A DNA stretch of 64,000 bases. Origin: UBA5794 sp965368815. GTDB lineage: Bacteria > Actinomycetota > Acidimicrobiia > Spongiisociales > UBA5794. Position 1 is the first letter of the stretch. Every line of letters starts with the position of its first letter. The stretch lies in assembly GCA_965368815.1 (NCBI GenBank), contig CBDUOH010000001.1, positions 1 through 64,000 on the forward strand, in the 5' to 3' direction. Under the pieces are notes generated by a model that made no database searches, had not been told where the DNA came from, and was given only the letters and a program-made list of their open reading frames with translations. Shown piece after piece: positions 35,516 through 44,275 of the stretch. Position numbers and translations under genes: made by a program.

Positions 35516-35537
35516 CGCCTGCCTGATCGGGCAGGCG
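35516..35537 (+). terminator. Strong hairpin after the M15/FG-GAP gene
   Basis: CGCCTGCC pairs perfectly with GGCAGGCG (eight pairs) around the loop TGATCG, 40 bases after the stop. There is no U-tract, but such GC-rich hairpins are regarded as terminators in some actinobacteria. It separates the peptidase gene from the glycosyltransferase run. Confidence 0.5.
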
Positions 35538-35623
35538 GCTCGCCGTGGCAGTAACACGGGAGTCCAATCGCCGGTCCACCAGGCACCGGTCGACAATGGG
35601 GCCGCACGAGGACGGGATGGGTT

Positions 35624-36793
35624 GTGACGATGCGATGGCTGTCAGCGCTCGTCCGACGCTTGCCTCGCCCGTGGGTTCGCGCACTCAAACGGATTCCCTG
35701 GCTCAGATCGATTCGGGATCGACTCTACGGTGAGCCTCGGATCGATGGTCCGCCATCAGGTTCCCTACGGGCCATCGTGTATCTCCCGACCTGGGCCCGT
35801 TGGGACGACATGCGTCAGCGCCCGCAGTACCTCGTTCAGGCTTTTGCGAAAGCCGGCCACGACACCTATTTCGTCGACGGCAGCGAGCCGAAGCCTCGCT
35901 TCGTCGATGGAGTCCACATCGTCCCCTCGTTGCGACACGTTCCTTCCGCCGGTGTGATCCTGTACGTGCATTTTGCGCCGGTACGGAGTCTGTTCGACTC
36001 GTTCGACGACCCTGTGATCGTGTATGACATCCTTGACGACCTTTCGATCTATGACGCTGACGAGGCGGGGCTCCCCGAGGAGCGCCGCGTCCGGGCACAT
36101 CACCCCTTGGTCATGGACCGTGCCGATGTCGTGACCGCGTCCGCGCCGCTCCTGGTTGAACGACACCTCGGGGAACGATCCGACATCCTGTTCGTCGAGA
36201 ACGGGGTCGACGTCGCTGCCTTCACAACCAGCGCGGCTCCGCCCGAGGTGTTCACGGACATCCCGCGACCTGTCGCCGGCTACCACGGGATGATGTCGAG
36301 GTGGTTCGACTTCGATCTCGTCGCCGAGACTGCACGGCTTCTTCCCGAGGTTTCTTTCGTGCTGGTCGGGCCGGTCGATCTTGGGTCACGAGCAGCGATG
36401 GATCGACTTGTGTCGCTCGGGAATGTGTTCGAGACCGGACCCATGCCGAGCGACACCATGCCCGGCGTGGTGCAGGGTTTCGATGTCGGACTGGTTCCGT
36501 TCGTCGTCGACGACATGACACGAGCCGTGAGCCCGCTCAAGATGTTCGAGTACCTTGCCGCTGGAATCGGAGTCGTGGCATCTCCACTACCGGTGTGCGT
36601 TGATCATCCGCTCGTGACGGTCGCACCGGATGCGGCATCGTTTGCGTCGGCTGTCGTCGAGGGTCTGGAATCGAGGAACGATCCGGCGGCATCTGCCGAG
36701 CGTCGATCGGCTGCCGAGGCTGCGGATTGGAGTGCTCGGATTGCGCCGGTTCGTGCTCGTTTGGCGGACCTCGACCGACTGCGGGTGCCATGA
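35624..36793 (+). CDS. GT4-like glycosyltransferase
   Basis: Probable nucleotide-sugar glycosyltransferase of GT-B fold, 389 residues. The N-terminal half has RPQYLVQAFAKAGH and YDILDDLSIYD; the C-terminal donor half has VAGYHGMMSRWFDFDL, FVLVGP and SPLKMFEYLAAG. The same arrangement (GYHGSLYGEWFDWG, SPLKIYEYLASG) occurs in the product at 39366, so they are related. The start is GTG 35624 or ATG 35630. It is coupled to the next gene by ATGA. Donor and acceptor are unknown. Confidence 0.8.
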   Translation: MTMRWLSALVRRLPRPWVRALKRIPWLRSIRDRLYGEPRIDGPPSGSLRAIVYLPTWARWDDMRQRPQYLVQAFAKAGHDTYFVDGSEPKPRFVDGVHIVPSLRHVPSAGVILYVHFAPVRSLFDSFDDPVIVYDILDDLSIYDADEAGLPEERRVRAHHPLVMDRADVVTASAPLLVERHLGERSDILFVENGVDVAAFTTSAAPPEVFTDIPRPVAGYHGMMSRWFDFDLVAETARLLPEVSFVLVGPVDLGSRAAMDRLVSLGNVFETGPMPSDTMPGVVQGFDVGLVPFVVDDMTRAVSPLKMFEYLAAGIGVVASPLPVCVDHPLVTVAPDAASFASAVVEGLESRNDPAASAERRSAAEAADWSARIAPVRARLADLDRLRVP

Positions 36794-39369
36794 CGCGGCA
36801 CCTCGCTTTCGTCACCACCGAACTGGCGCCGTACACACGCGGCGGAGCGGGGGTTCTGGTTTCCACGCTTGCGTCGGAGCTCCGTGCCACCGGCAACCGT
36901 GTGTCAGTGGTGTTGTGTGCCGAGCTCCGGACCCCGACCGACGATCCGGACGTGATTGTCGCCGACAGCCTTCTTGCGCCGGGTTGGGACTTCGGATTCA
37001 TGGATCTGTCGATGGCGGCTGCCGAGACCCTTTCCGCGCTGCACCGGTCCGATCCACTCGACGAAGTCGAGATGCAGGACTTCGATGGGATCGGTTTCTG
37101 GACCTTGACGCACCGCTCGGACCTTGGTCTCGCCGACGTGCCGTTGTCGGTTCGCGTACACGGTCCGACCGGTCTTCAGACGATGGCCATGGGCGCGTCC
37201 ACGTTCGACCTTGATGTGGTCGCCGCGATGGAGGCCGAGACCCTGCGCATGGCTGACCGGGTGGTTGTGCCAAGCGGCGGCATCGGCAGGCTGGTCGTCG
37301 ATCATTACAACCTCGATCCCGAGCGCATCGCGATCGGAGCCCCGATTGTGCGTCAGCCGGTCATCGACGCCAGGTGGCGCCCCGGAGGTGCAGAGTTCCT
37401 CGTCATCGGAAGGCTGTCGGAGGTCAAGGGATCGCACGACATGATCGCAGCCGCCGTGCCGGTCCTGCGCTCCCACGGATCTGCGTCGGTCGCGTTCGTC
37501 GGCGACGATGGCTGGAGCGTTTCGGCGAACCAGCCGATGTCGGCTTGGCTCGCAGCGATGATCCCGGACGATGTCAGGGATCGGATCACCTTTGAGCCCT
37601 TCATCGACCACCCTGCCCTGTGCGACAGGATCGCCAGATGTCACGCTGTCGTGGTGCCAAGCCGGTTCGAGACATTCAATCTCGCTGCGCACGAGGCGCG
37701 CGTCATCGGGGCGCCGGTCATCGTTCCGTCGATTCCCGCGTTCACTGACGTATTCACCGACGGTGACGGCGTCCGCTTCTTCGAACAGGGGAGGAGCTCG
37801 TTGACGGAGGTACTGGATTCGTTCGCCTCAGATCCCGGTTTGGCGGCCGAAGTCGCTGCCGGTGGCGTGCCGCGCCCCGGAGAGCCGCTGGCACCGTATC
37901 TGAGCATGGCTCAGGTGAGGCACGTCCGCAGTCAGGGAGGTGTCGCGACCGCCGCCCTCGCGCGCGTGGAAGCGATACGGTTCGCCGATCGAACCGATCC
38001 CAGCGGGCTATGGCGTTCGCTTGTGGCCAGGATGCCGACGGGTGCCATCGCTGCCGTCAAGCGGGTCGTTCCCCGATCGTTGAAGGACTGGGTCAAGCGT
38101 CGGGCCGGATGGGACAGTCTCGCGGAACAACGAAGGTGGGATGCAAGGTGGGCGGGCCTCCGAGCCGCGGTTGCCACAGGTCGTTGGAATCCTGTCGGAC
38201 GACCGAGGGTGTCGGTCGTCATCCCCTGTTTCAACCAGGGTGGCTTCCTGCATCAGGCCATCCTGTCGGTATTCGACCAGACCTTCACGGACTTCGAGAT
38301 AGTCATCGTCGATGACGGGTCCACCGATCCGTCAACGGTGGCCGTGATCGATGCACTCGACCTGCCACGGGTCAGCGTCATCCGTCAGGAGAATGGAGGA
38401 CTACCGAACGCCCGCAACACAGGGATCCGTGCAAGCGTCGGAGAGTATGTGGTGACACTCGATGCCGACGACATGCTCGCAGAGACCTACCTCGAAGAGC
38501 TGGCTGCGGTCCTGGACCGGGCGCCGAACGCTGGATACGCGCATTGTTGGGCCGAGCTGTTCGGTGACTTCCAAGCGGTGTGGGCAACCCGACCGCCGAA
38601 TCCGTATCAGCTGCTCTTGTCGAACAGCGTTGTGGGATGTGTCATGCTCCGACGGTCGGCCTGGGAGGACGCGGGCGGATACGACGAGTCGATGGTGCAC
38701 GGCAACGAGGACTGGGATCTTTGGATCAGGCTATCGGCTGCGGGCTGGGGGAGCGTGCAGGTTGAGAAACCTCTCTTTCGCTATCGGAAGCACGGTGTGT
38801 CGATGAGTGTCGAAACCGAGGGCGACTACGAGTCAGCCATTCGTGCCCTCCCCGAGCGCCTCCCGAGCGTCTACAACGCCGAGTACATGGTCGCAACGAA
38901 GTCGGAGCACTACCCACTGGTGACGGTCATCGGATCGGTTGCGGCGTCCGGTTTCCGCCACGCCGTGGGAGACGATCACCAACATCTCGAGATTGAGGTC
39001 GACGAATTGGCATCGCTCCAGGATGCAATCCACGGCAAGTACGTTGTGGCATGGCCGGCCGATGCCTCGGCGGACGACGACGTCGTTGTTGAGCTGTGTC
39101 GGTATCTCGAGGCTCATCCGGATATCGGCGCCGTGCGCACGCAACGGTCGAATCCCTTGACCGTTGTGCGGACGTGGTCACTCAAGGACCCCGCAGCACC
39201 ATCGGAAGTCGCCACCATCGATGTCGCCGGCACGGCGTCGGTGTCGCTCGGGATCGGGCAGTTGCCCGATCCCGCCTGGCATGTTCCCGCAGAGCTCGGT
39301 GGTCTCCCCGTCCAACGCCAACGGCCCGAAGAAGCCGGCATGATCCCAGCATGGGTGTTGGGTCGATGA
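36790..39369 (+). CDS. Bifunctional glycosyltransferase, GT4 followed by GT2
   Basis: Two glycosyltransferases in one chain of 859 residues. Residues ~1-390 are a GT4 enzyme of glycogen-synthase-like form (ELAPYTRGGAG at 11-21, LVIGRLSEVKG, a PSRFETFNLAAHEA acceptor/donor block). Residues ~473-700 are a GT2 enzyme (VSVVIPCFNQGG, VDDGSTD, LDADD near 558, then NEDWDLW). The final ~150 residues match nothing I know. Fusions like this usually add successive sugars of one repeat unit. ATG 36790 overlaps the previous stop. Confidence 0.85.
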   Translation: MTRHLAFVTTELAPYTRGGAGVLVSTLASELRATGNRVSVVLCAELRTPTDDPDVIVADSLLAPGWDFGFMDLSMAAAETLSALHRSDPLDEVEMQDFDGIGFWTLTHRSDLGLADVPLSVRVHGPTGLQTMAMGASTFDLDVVAAMEAETLRMADRVVVPSGGIGRLVVDHYNLDPERIAIGAPIVRQPVIDARWRPGGAEFLVIGRLSEVKGSHDMIAAAVPVLRSHGSASVAFVGDDGWSVSANQPMSAWLAAMIPDDVRDRITFEPFIDHPALCDRIARCHAVVVPSRFETFNLAAHEARVIGAPVIVPSIPAFTDVFTDGDGVRFFEQGRSSLTEVLDSFASDPGLAAEVAAGGVPRPGEPLAPYLSMAQVRHVRSQGGVATAALARVEAIRFADRTDPSGLWRSLVARMPTGAIAAVKRVVPRSLKDWVKRRAGWDSLAEQRRWDARWAGLRAAVATGRWNPVGRPRVSVVIPCFNQGGFLHQAILSVFDQTFTDFEIVIVDDGSTDPSTVAVIDALDLPRVSVIRQENGGLPNARNTGIRASVGEYVVTLDADDMLAETYLEELAAVLDRAPNAGYAHCWAELFGDFQAVWATRPPNPYQLLLSNSVVGCVMLRRSAWEDAGGYDESMVHGNEDWDLWIRLSAAGWGSVQVEKPLFRYRKHGVSMSVETEGDYESAIRALPERLPSVYNAEYMVATKSEHYPLVTVIGSVAASGFRHAVGDDHQHLEIEVDELASLQDAIHGKYVVAWPADASADDDVVVELCRYLEAHPDIGAVRTQRSNPLTVVRTWSLKDPAAPSEVATIDVAGTASVSLGIGQLPDPAWHVPAELGGLPVQRQRPEEAGMIPAWVLGR

Positions 39370-40976
39370 TGCGAACCGTCCTCATGCAACTCAAGCGAGT
39401 CGTTCGGCGATTCATCCCCGACCGGGTCATGGCGCGGATACGCAGGAGCGAGCACTCACGTGCCGTGCGGCGCAATGTGGATCTGTACGTTGTGGACCCG
39501 GTGTCGGCTCGGCGTTGGGTCAAGCTCACGCCCGATACATACCGGGTCATCTCGACCGTCCCGCCCGAATCGGTCAGTGGGGTCGATGTCGTCACCGCCG
39601 GACCGCCCGACACCGAACTCGCCCGCTATCTCGGTTGGCACGGTTCCGACGTCGTGGTGCGCGGCAGCGTCGGGCGACCGGGCATGCGTGGGATGAGGGT
39701 GGTGGAACCGCCGATTGTGCCGATCACTGCCGTCACCTCTCCGAGGATTGCCGATACCTTGCCACCAGAAGCTGCCGAATCGCCGGCATCAATGCTGTCG
39801 ATCGCTTCGGCCGCAGGTCTACGAATCGGCGTGATCCCGGAGGTCGTCGCCGACCTTTCGCTGCCCATCACGCAGATTGCGGGCGCCCATGTTGTGATAT
39901 TCGCAGCGGTTCCGCTGCACGACATCGGTGGGGGCAGCAGGGCCGCCCAGATCGCGATCGAGCTGTTGCGTCGTGGCTATGGCGTGACGTACGTCTACCG
40001 GTATCCGACTGTGGAAAGTGGCGACCTCGGGCTCCGGTTCGTCCACCCGGATCTGGCAGAGGTCGATGTTGCGGTGTTCGAGCCAGGGCTGATCCGGCGC
40101 GCCAACGGCGACGCCATCGTGATCGTGGAGGCACCCATCGCCGAGTTCGTTTCGCCCGTCGAGCGTCTTGCGTCCGAGGGCTGGACTGTCGTGTACGACG
40201 TGATCGATGACTGGACCGATGTTGCCCTTGGTGGTGATTGGTACCGCAGAGACGCAGAGCAGAGGCTTGTGGACGCTTCCACGGGGATCACATGTTCCGC
40301 GGACGATCTGACCGCTCACATCGCCACATTCGGTCGGGAGGCCGTCGTGGTGCCCAACGCAGTGAACGAATCCATATTCGGTGTCGCAGAACCACAGAGT
40401 CGCCCGAGTGACCTACCCACAGGGCCGGTCCTGGGCTACCACGGGTCGCTCTATGGCGAGTGGTTCGACTGGGGAGCTCTCGAGTCAGTCGCCGCGGCGT
40501 TCCCTGATCATGTGGTTGCGGTCATCGGCGACGCACGCGGGGTGCCGAAGGTTTCGGCCGACAACATCGTGTTTCTCGGACTCAAGCGTCAGAGCGAGTT
40601 GCCGGCCTATCTGCAGTCGTTCGAGGTCGGACTTGTGCCTTTCGAGGTCAGCAATCTGACCCACACGGTTTCGCCGCTCAAGATCTACGAATACCTTGCG
40701 AGCGGGGTTCCTGTCGCGGCTCCGCCGCTGCGCCCCCTCAAAGGTCTCGACGGCGTGTACCTGGATCCTCATCTTCCGACGGCCGTTGCCAAGGCCATCG
40801 AAGGGGGCCCTCCGGACCGGAACGTGGCGCTGAGGGACCACACGTGGGGTGCGAGACTTGCGATCATGTTCCGACACATCGATAGACAGCTCCAGCCGAT
40901 CGACAATGACGGAGTCACGACCGCCGTGCGGTTGCCCGTCCGGTATGGCAAAGCCGAACGGTGGATCAGGGCATGA
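39366..40976 (+). CDS. GT4-like glycosyltransferase with extra N-terminal domain
   Basis: 536 residues. The first ~175 residues are an unrecognised region starting with a basic amphipathic helix (QLKRVVRRFIPDRVMARIRR) that may touch the membrane. From about 180 the GT-B part begins; DIGGGSRAAQIAIELLRRGY marks its N-terminal domain and GYHGSLYGEWFDWG, LVPFEVSNLTHTVSPLKIYEYL its donor domain. It is related to the 35624 product. ATG 39366 overlaps the previous stop as ATGA, so the three transferases form one translation chain. The long upstream open frame is rejected because it runs inside the previous gene. Confidence 0.8.
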   Translation: MMRTVLMQLKRVVRRFIPDRVMARIRRSEHSRAVRRNVDLYVVDPVSARRWVKLTPDTYRVISTVPPESVSGVDVVTAGPPDTELARYLGWHGSDVVVRGSVGRPGMRGMRVVEPPIVPITAVTSPRIADTLPPEAAESPASMLSIASAAGLRIGVIPEVVADLSLPITQIAGAHVVIFAAVPLHDIGGGSRAAQIAIELLRRGYGVTYVYRYPTVESGDLGLRFVHPDLAEVDVAVFEPGLIRRANGDAIVIVEAPIAEFVSPVERLASEGWTVVYDVIDDWTDVALGGDWYRRDAEQRLVDASTGITCSADDLTAHIATFGREAVVVPNAVNESIFGVAEPQSRPSDLPTGPVLGYHGSLYGEWFDWGALESVAAAFPDHVVAVIGDARGVPKVSADNIVFLGLKRQSELPAYLQSFEVGLVPFEVSNLTHTVSPLKIYEYLASGVPVAAPPLRPLKGLDGVYLDPHLPTAVAKAIEGGPPDRNVALRDHTWGARLAIMFRHIDRQLQPIDNDGVTTAVRLPVRYGKAERWIRA

Positions 40977-40985
40977 GCGAGGCGG

Positions 40986-41975
40986 TCACGCCGAACGCCC
41001 GGTGAACGCCTTCCAGCGGTAGGCGCTGTCCGCGTCCGTTCGGTCCAGGCTCGCGTTGGCACGGTCGATCGCCTCGGTGCGATTGTCCAACAATTCTGTC
41101 GCCTGGCCGGCGATCGCCGACGGGTCGTCCGCCCGTGTCAGTGTGGTCAGCGCCATGAGTTCCTGATCGTCCGTGAACAGAGCCGACGTCCTCGACATGA
41201 GGCAAGGAACCCCGAGCCGGTACGACTCCATCGGCATCATGGGGTGGCATTCGGACAGCGTCACGTTGAAGCTGATGTCCATGGCCGCTTGGGTTCTGAA
41301 ATAGGTGCTGCGATCGAGCTCACCGTGGACCACGATCCGATCCCTCGGCAGGTAGTCGGCACCGGGGTCGCCCATGACATGGGGCCGCCACCCGTTGCCG
41401 AGAGCGGCGAGGACCTGTGTCGTGACATTCTTGCGCCACAACGGGTGCAGGAAGATCCCCACGTTCGTGCCGTCGGGCACCTCGATCGGCGCAACCGCAT
41501 CGATGACGGGCACCCGGTTCGGCGTGTAGTGGATGGTGTGTCCGATCGATGCGAAGGCATCCACGAGTCCTGATTTGACAGTGCCGATACGAGCGACGCG
41601 TCCTTCGTCGCTGAGCCGCATCATCGATGTGACCGCTTCCGCCTCCCCGCCATCAACACCGTGCTGCGCCGGTGAGGAGTGGAACACGGTCAGGACCTCG
41701 ATACCGACCTGCGAAGCTGCAGAGGCAAAGGCCTCGGCTCCGGGTGGCCAGCCCTGGATGACGGCGCATGACACGCCTGCGCCGACGAGAGCATCGACAT
41801 GCGGTGCGAGCATCCCGAGGTCCTCCGCCTCGATCACCGGATCACCGAATGCGTGTGTTGATGCTCGCACTCCTCGCCAGTGGGGATGGCACAGCTGAAG
41901 GATTCCGTCACGAATCGTCGGGATGTCCGGTGGTCCAGCCAGTTCCGGGGTCGGGCGCCGCAACCGCCGTCTCAC
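40986..41975 (-). CDS. Glycosyltransferase-like protein (GT4-type donor domain)
   Basis: 329 residues. The C-terminal half has the GT4 nucleotide-binding pattern: VGIFLHPLWRKN, HGELDRSTYF and SECHPMMPMESYRLGVPCLMS, where the Glu-x7-Glu pair contacts the sugar nucleotide. The N-terminal half is short and divergent. GTG start, overlapping the stop of the wecB-like gene upstream (GTGA), so both are co-translated. It ends nine bases from the convergent transferase at 40976. Substrate unknown. Confidence 0.7.
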   Translation of the reverse strand: MRRRLRRPTPELAGPPDIPTIRDGILQLCHPHWRGVRASTHAFGDPVIEAEDLGMLAPHVDALVGAGVSCAVIQGWPPGAEAFASAASQVGIEVLTVFHSSPAQHGVDGGEAEAVTSMMRLSDEGRVARIGTVKSGLVDAFASIGHTIHYTPNRVPVIDAVAPIEVPDGTNVGIFLHPLWRKNVTTQVLAALGNGWRPHVMGDPGADYLPRDRIVVHGELDRSTYFRTQAAMDISFNVTLSECHPMMPMESYRLGVPCLMSRTSALFTDDQELMALTTLTRADDPSAIAGQATELLDNRTEAIDRANASLDRTDADSAYRWKAFTGRSA

Positions 41976-43081
41976 AGCTGCTCCCCGATGAGGTCGTTGA
42001 TGGCCCTCACAGCGCGCGCTGGCGACTCTCGATCACCATACGGACTCGGCAGTGACCCGAGGTACTCAGTGCGCTCGGGCGCCATCTTCCACGCCTTGTG
42101 AAGATCGGCAGCGAGGTCGTCGGAAACCTCGAGCCGAGTGACGAACGTCCCTTCGACCTCCTGGCGTTCGGTGGAACGTCGGACGACGACCGCAGGCTTC
42201 TTGTACACCGACACTTCTTCCTGTACTCCGCCGGAATCCGAAACGATCAGCCCGGCACCGGCACCCAGCCCGATGAAATCGCGGTAGCCGATCGGATCGA
42301 CGATGGTGAGGTGATCGGTGTCGATCGAAAGCCCGAACTGCTCGATGCGGTTCTGCGTCCTGGGATGGAGCGGGAGAAGGACCGGAGCGCCCATCTGATT
42401 GATGGCTTCGATCAAGGTGCGGAGCGTCGTCGGATCGTCGACATTCTCGGGGCGGTGGAACGTGGCGAGCACATAGGCATCAGGCTCGATTCCGTAGCGG
42501 GCCCGTGTGACGGCCCGCTCATCGTCCGTGGGCATCAGCCGCAGGACCGCCTCGACGATCGGATTGCCCACAAGAACGACTCGATCGCCGGTGATACCTT
42601 CGTTGGCGAGGTGTTCCACGTTCAGCGGAGTCGCGGCAAGACACAGATCGGACAGATGGTCAGCAATCACGCGATTGTGTTCCTCAGGCATGCGCCGGTC
42701 GAAGGAACGGAGCCCGGCCTCGACATGGACGAGCGGTATCCCGCGTGAGTTGGCCGCCATCGCGCCAGCGGCAACGGCGTTCGTATCGCCCTGGACGATC
42801 ACGGCTGCAGGCTCGATATCCCCGAACAGTGTGTCGAGCGCGGACACGCCGTTTCCGATCTGTTGGCCCCGCGTCAGGCCGCCCACGTCCAGGTGCCTGT
42901 CGGGTGTACGCATGTTGAACTCGGTGAAGAAGTCCTGGGACAAGGTCGGGTCGTAGTGCTGGCCGGTGTGCACGACATAGGCCGCGTCGCCAAGAAGTTC
43001 GGTGATCTTGGCGAGCTTGATGATTTCTGGCCTGGTTCCCAGCACGACGGCAATGCGCCGCGGATCAGTCGAATGAGACAT
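41972..43081 (-). CDS. wecB: UDP-N-acetylglucosamine 2-epimerase (non-hydrolysing)
   Basis: Interconverts UDP-GlcNAc and UDP-ManNAc, 369 residues. GTRPE at 15-19, HTGQHYD, the HVEAGLRS block with the following RMPEEHNRVIADHLSD, and the VSDSGGVQEE active-site stretch are all present. ManNAc or ManNAcA is common in actinobacterial and teichoic-type wall polymers. The frame continues upstream, but ATG at 43081 starts directly before the first strand. It is divergent from the GT2 gene at 43118 by 36 bases. Confidence 0.93.
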   Translation of the reverse strand: MSHSTDPRRIAVVLGTRPEIIKLAKITELLGDAAYVVHTGQHYDPTLSQDFFTEFNMRTPDRHLDVGGLTRGQQIGNGVSALDTLFGDIEPAAVIVQGDTNAVAAGAMAANSRGIPLVHVEAGLRSFDRRMPEEHNRVIADHLSDLCLAATPLNVEHLANEGITGDRVVLVGNPIVEAVLRLMPTDDERAVTRARYGIEPDAYVLATFHRPENVDDPTTLRTLIEAINQMGAPVLLPLHPRTQNRIEQFGLSIDTDHLTIVDPIGYRDFIGLGAGAGLIVSDSGGVQEEVSVYKKPAVVVRRSTERQEVEGTFVTRLEVSDDLAADLHKAWKMAPERTEYLGSLPSPYGDRESPARAVRAINDLIGEQL

Positions 43082-43117
43082 GTGATTCGCCGATGGTCGA
43101 GGGCTACGCTGCGGCGC

Positions 43118-44275
43118 ATGATACGGGGTGTCCTCTGGTTCGTGCAGATTGTGCTTGTCGTGCCGGCGGTCTACTCGTCGGTCGTGGCTCTGTGGGGGCT
43201 GCGATCGCGACGCCCCCGTCCTGCAGGTGCACCATGCCCGCTCCGAGTGGTCGTGGCTGCGCACGATGAGGCTGCTGTGATCGCCGGGATCGCTGCGGAT
43301 CTCGGCTCACAAACCCTCGCCGACTCCCTGCTTGACGTGTGTGTCATCGCCGATCGTTGTACCGATGACACCGCCGAGATCGCCCGTCGATGGGTTCCGG
43401 TTGTCGAGCGGCCGGATGGGCAGGGGGCCAAGGGCGCCGCGATCGCCTGGTACCTCGACCAGTTTCCACTCGGGGAGGATGAATCGCTCCTGATCATCGA
43501 TGCCGACAATCGGATTGCTCAGGACTTCTGCGAGGCGGTCGCTACCGAACTCGGGTCCGGCGCGACGGTTGTGCAGACATACCTCGACGTCGGCAATCCG
43601 GACGGGTCCGCCTTGGCGACCGCGAATGCGCTGACGTATTGGGCGTCGAACCGGATGGTTCAGCTTGCGAGGACGAACCTTGGGTGGTCGTGTGATCTCG
43701 GTGGGACTGGAATGGCTCTCACGAGGGCAGCCCTTGCCGATGCCGGTGGATTCTCCGATGATCTCGCCGAGGACCTTTCGTTGAATGTTCGGCTGAATCT
43801 CGCAGGGCATCGCGCCGAGTGGTTGCACGACATCCGCGTCATGGATGAGAAGCCGACCGGCACGGGCTCGACGGTCACGCAAAGGGCGAGGTGGGTGCGA
43901 GGTAAACGGGCCGTGCAACGGACGTACGGCCCCCGCCTCGTTGGTGAGGCGATTCGTCAGCGACAGCTCGCCTTGTTCGACCTTGCCTATCGCCTCTACA
44001 ACCCCGGTCGTTCTTTCATCGCGCTTGCCATCGGCATCCTTGCCGTTGCCGCAGCGATCTGGCCGGGCGCCGGGCTCTGGCCGTGGTGGCTGCTGGCTGC
44101 GATCGGTGGAGTCGTCGTGTTGCTGCCCCTCGTGTTCCTGGCCGCCGACGGTGTGCGTGTTCGTTACCTGATTCGCTACCCGTACGTGACACTCATCGCC
44201 ATGTTGTGGCTACCGATCCGCATCGCCTCGAGGCTCATCCCCAATTGGCGCAGGACTGCCCACACCGGTGGCTAG
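43118..44275 (+). CDS. Membrane GT2 glycosyltransferase with QxxRW motif
   Basis: Processive-type GT2 enzyme of 385 residues. One N-terminal membrane helix (3-25), then the catalytic domain: VVVAAHDEAAVI, IADRCTDDTA, DAD at 128-130, the catalytic-base region EDL at 218-220 and QRARW at 255-259 (the QxxRW motif). Two or three further helices follow (about 290-370). This layout is that of N-acetylglucosaminyltransferases and other polysaccharide synthases. ATG 43118 is preferred to upstream in-frame codons that overlap wecB. Its last 66 bases overlap the convergent gene at 44210. Confidence 0.85.
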   Translation: MIRGVLWFVQIVLVVPAVYSSVVALWGLRSRRPRPAGAPCPLRVVVAAHDEAAVIAGIAADLGSQTLADSLLDVCVIADRCTDDTAEIARRWVPVVERPDGQGAKGAAIAWYLDQFPLGEDESLLIIDADNRIAQDFCEAVATELGSGATVVQTYLDVGNPDGSALATANALTYWASNRMVQLARTNLGWSCDLGGTGMALTRAALADAGGFSDDLAEDLSLNVRLNLAGHRAEWLHDIRVMDEKPTGTGSTVTQRARWVRGKRAVQRTYGPRLVGEAIRQRQLALFDLAYRLYNPGRSFIALAIGILAVAAAIWPGAGLWPWWLLAAIGGVVVLLPLVFLAADGVRVRYLIRYPYVTLIAMLWLPIRIASRLIPNWRRTAHTGG

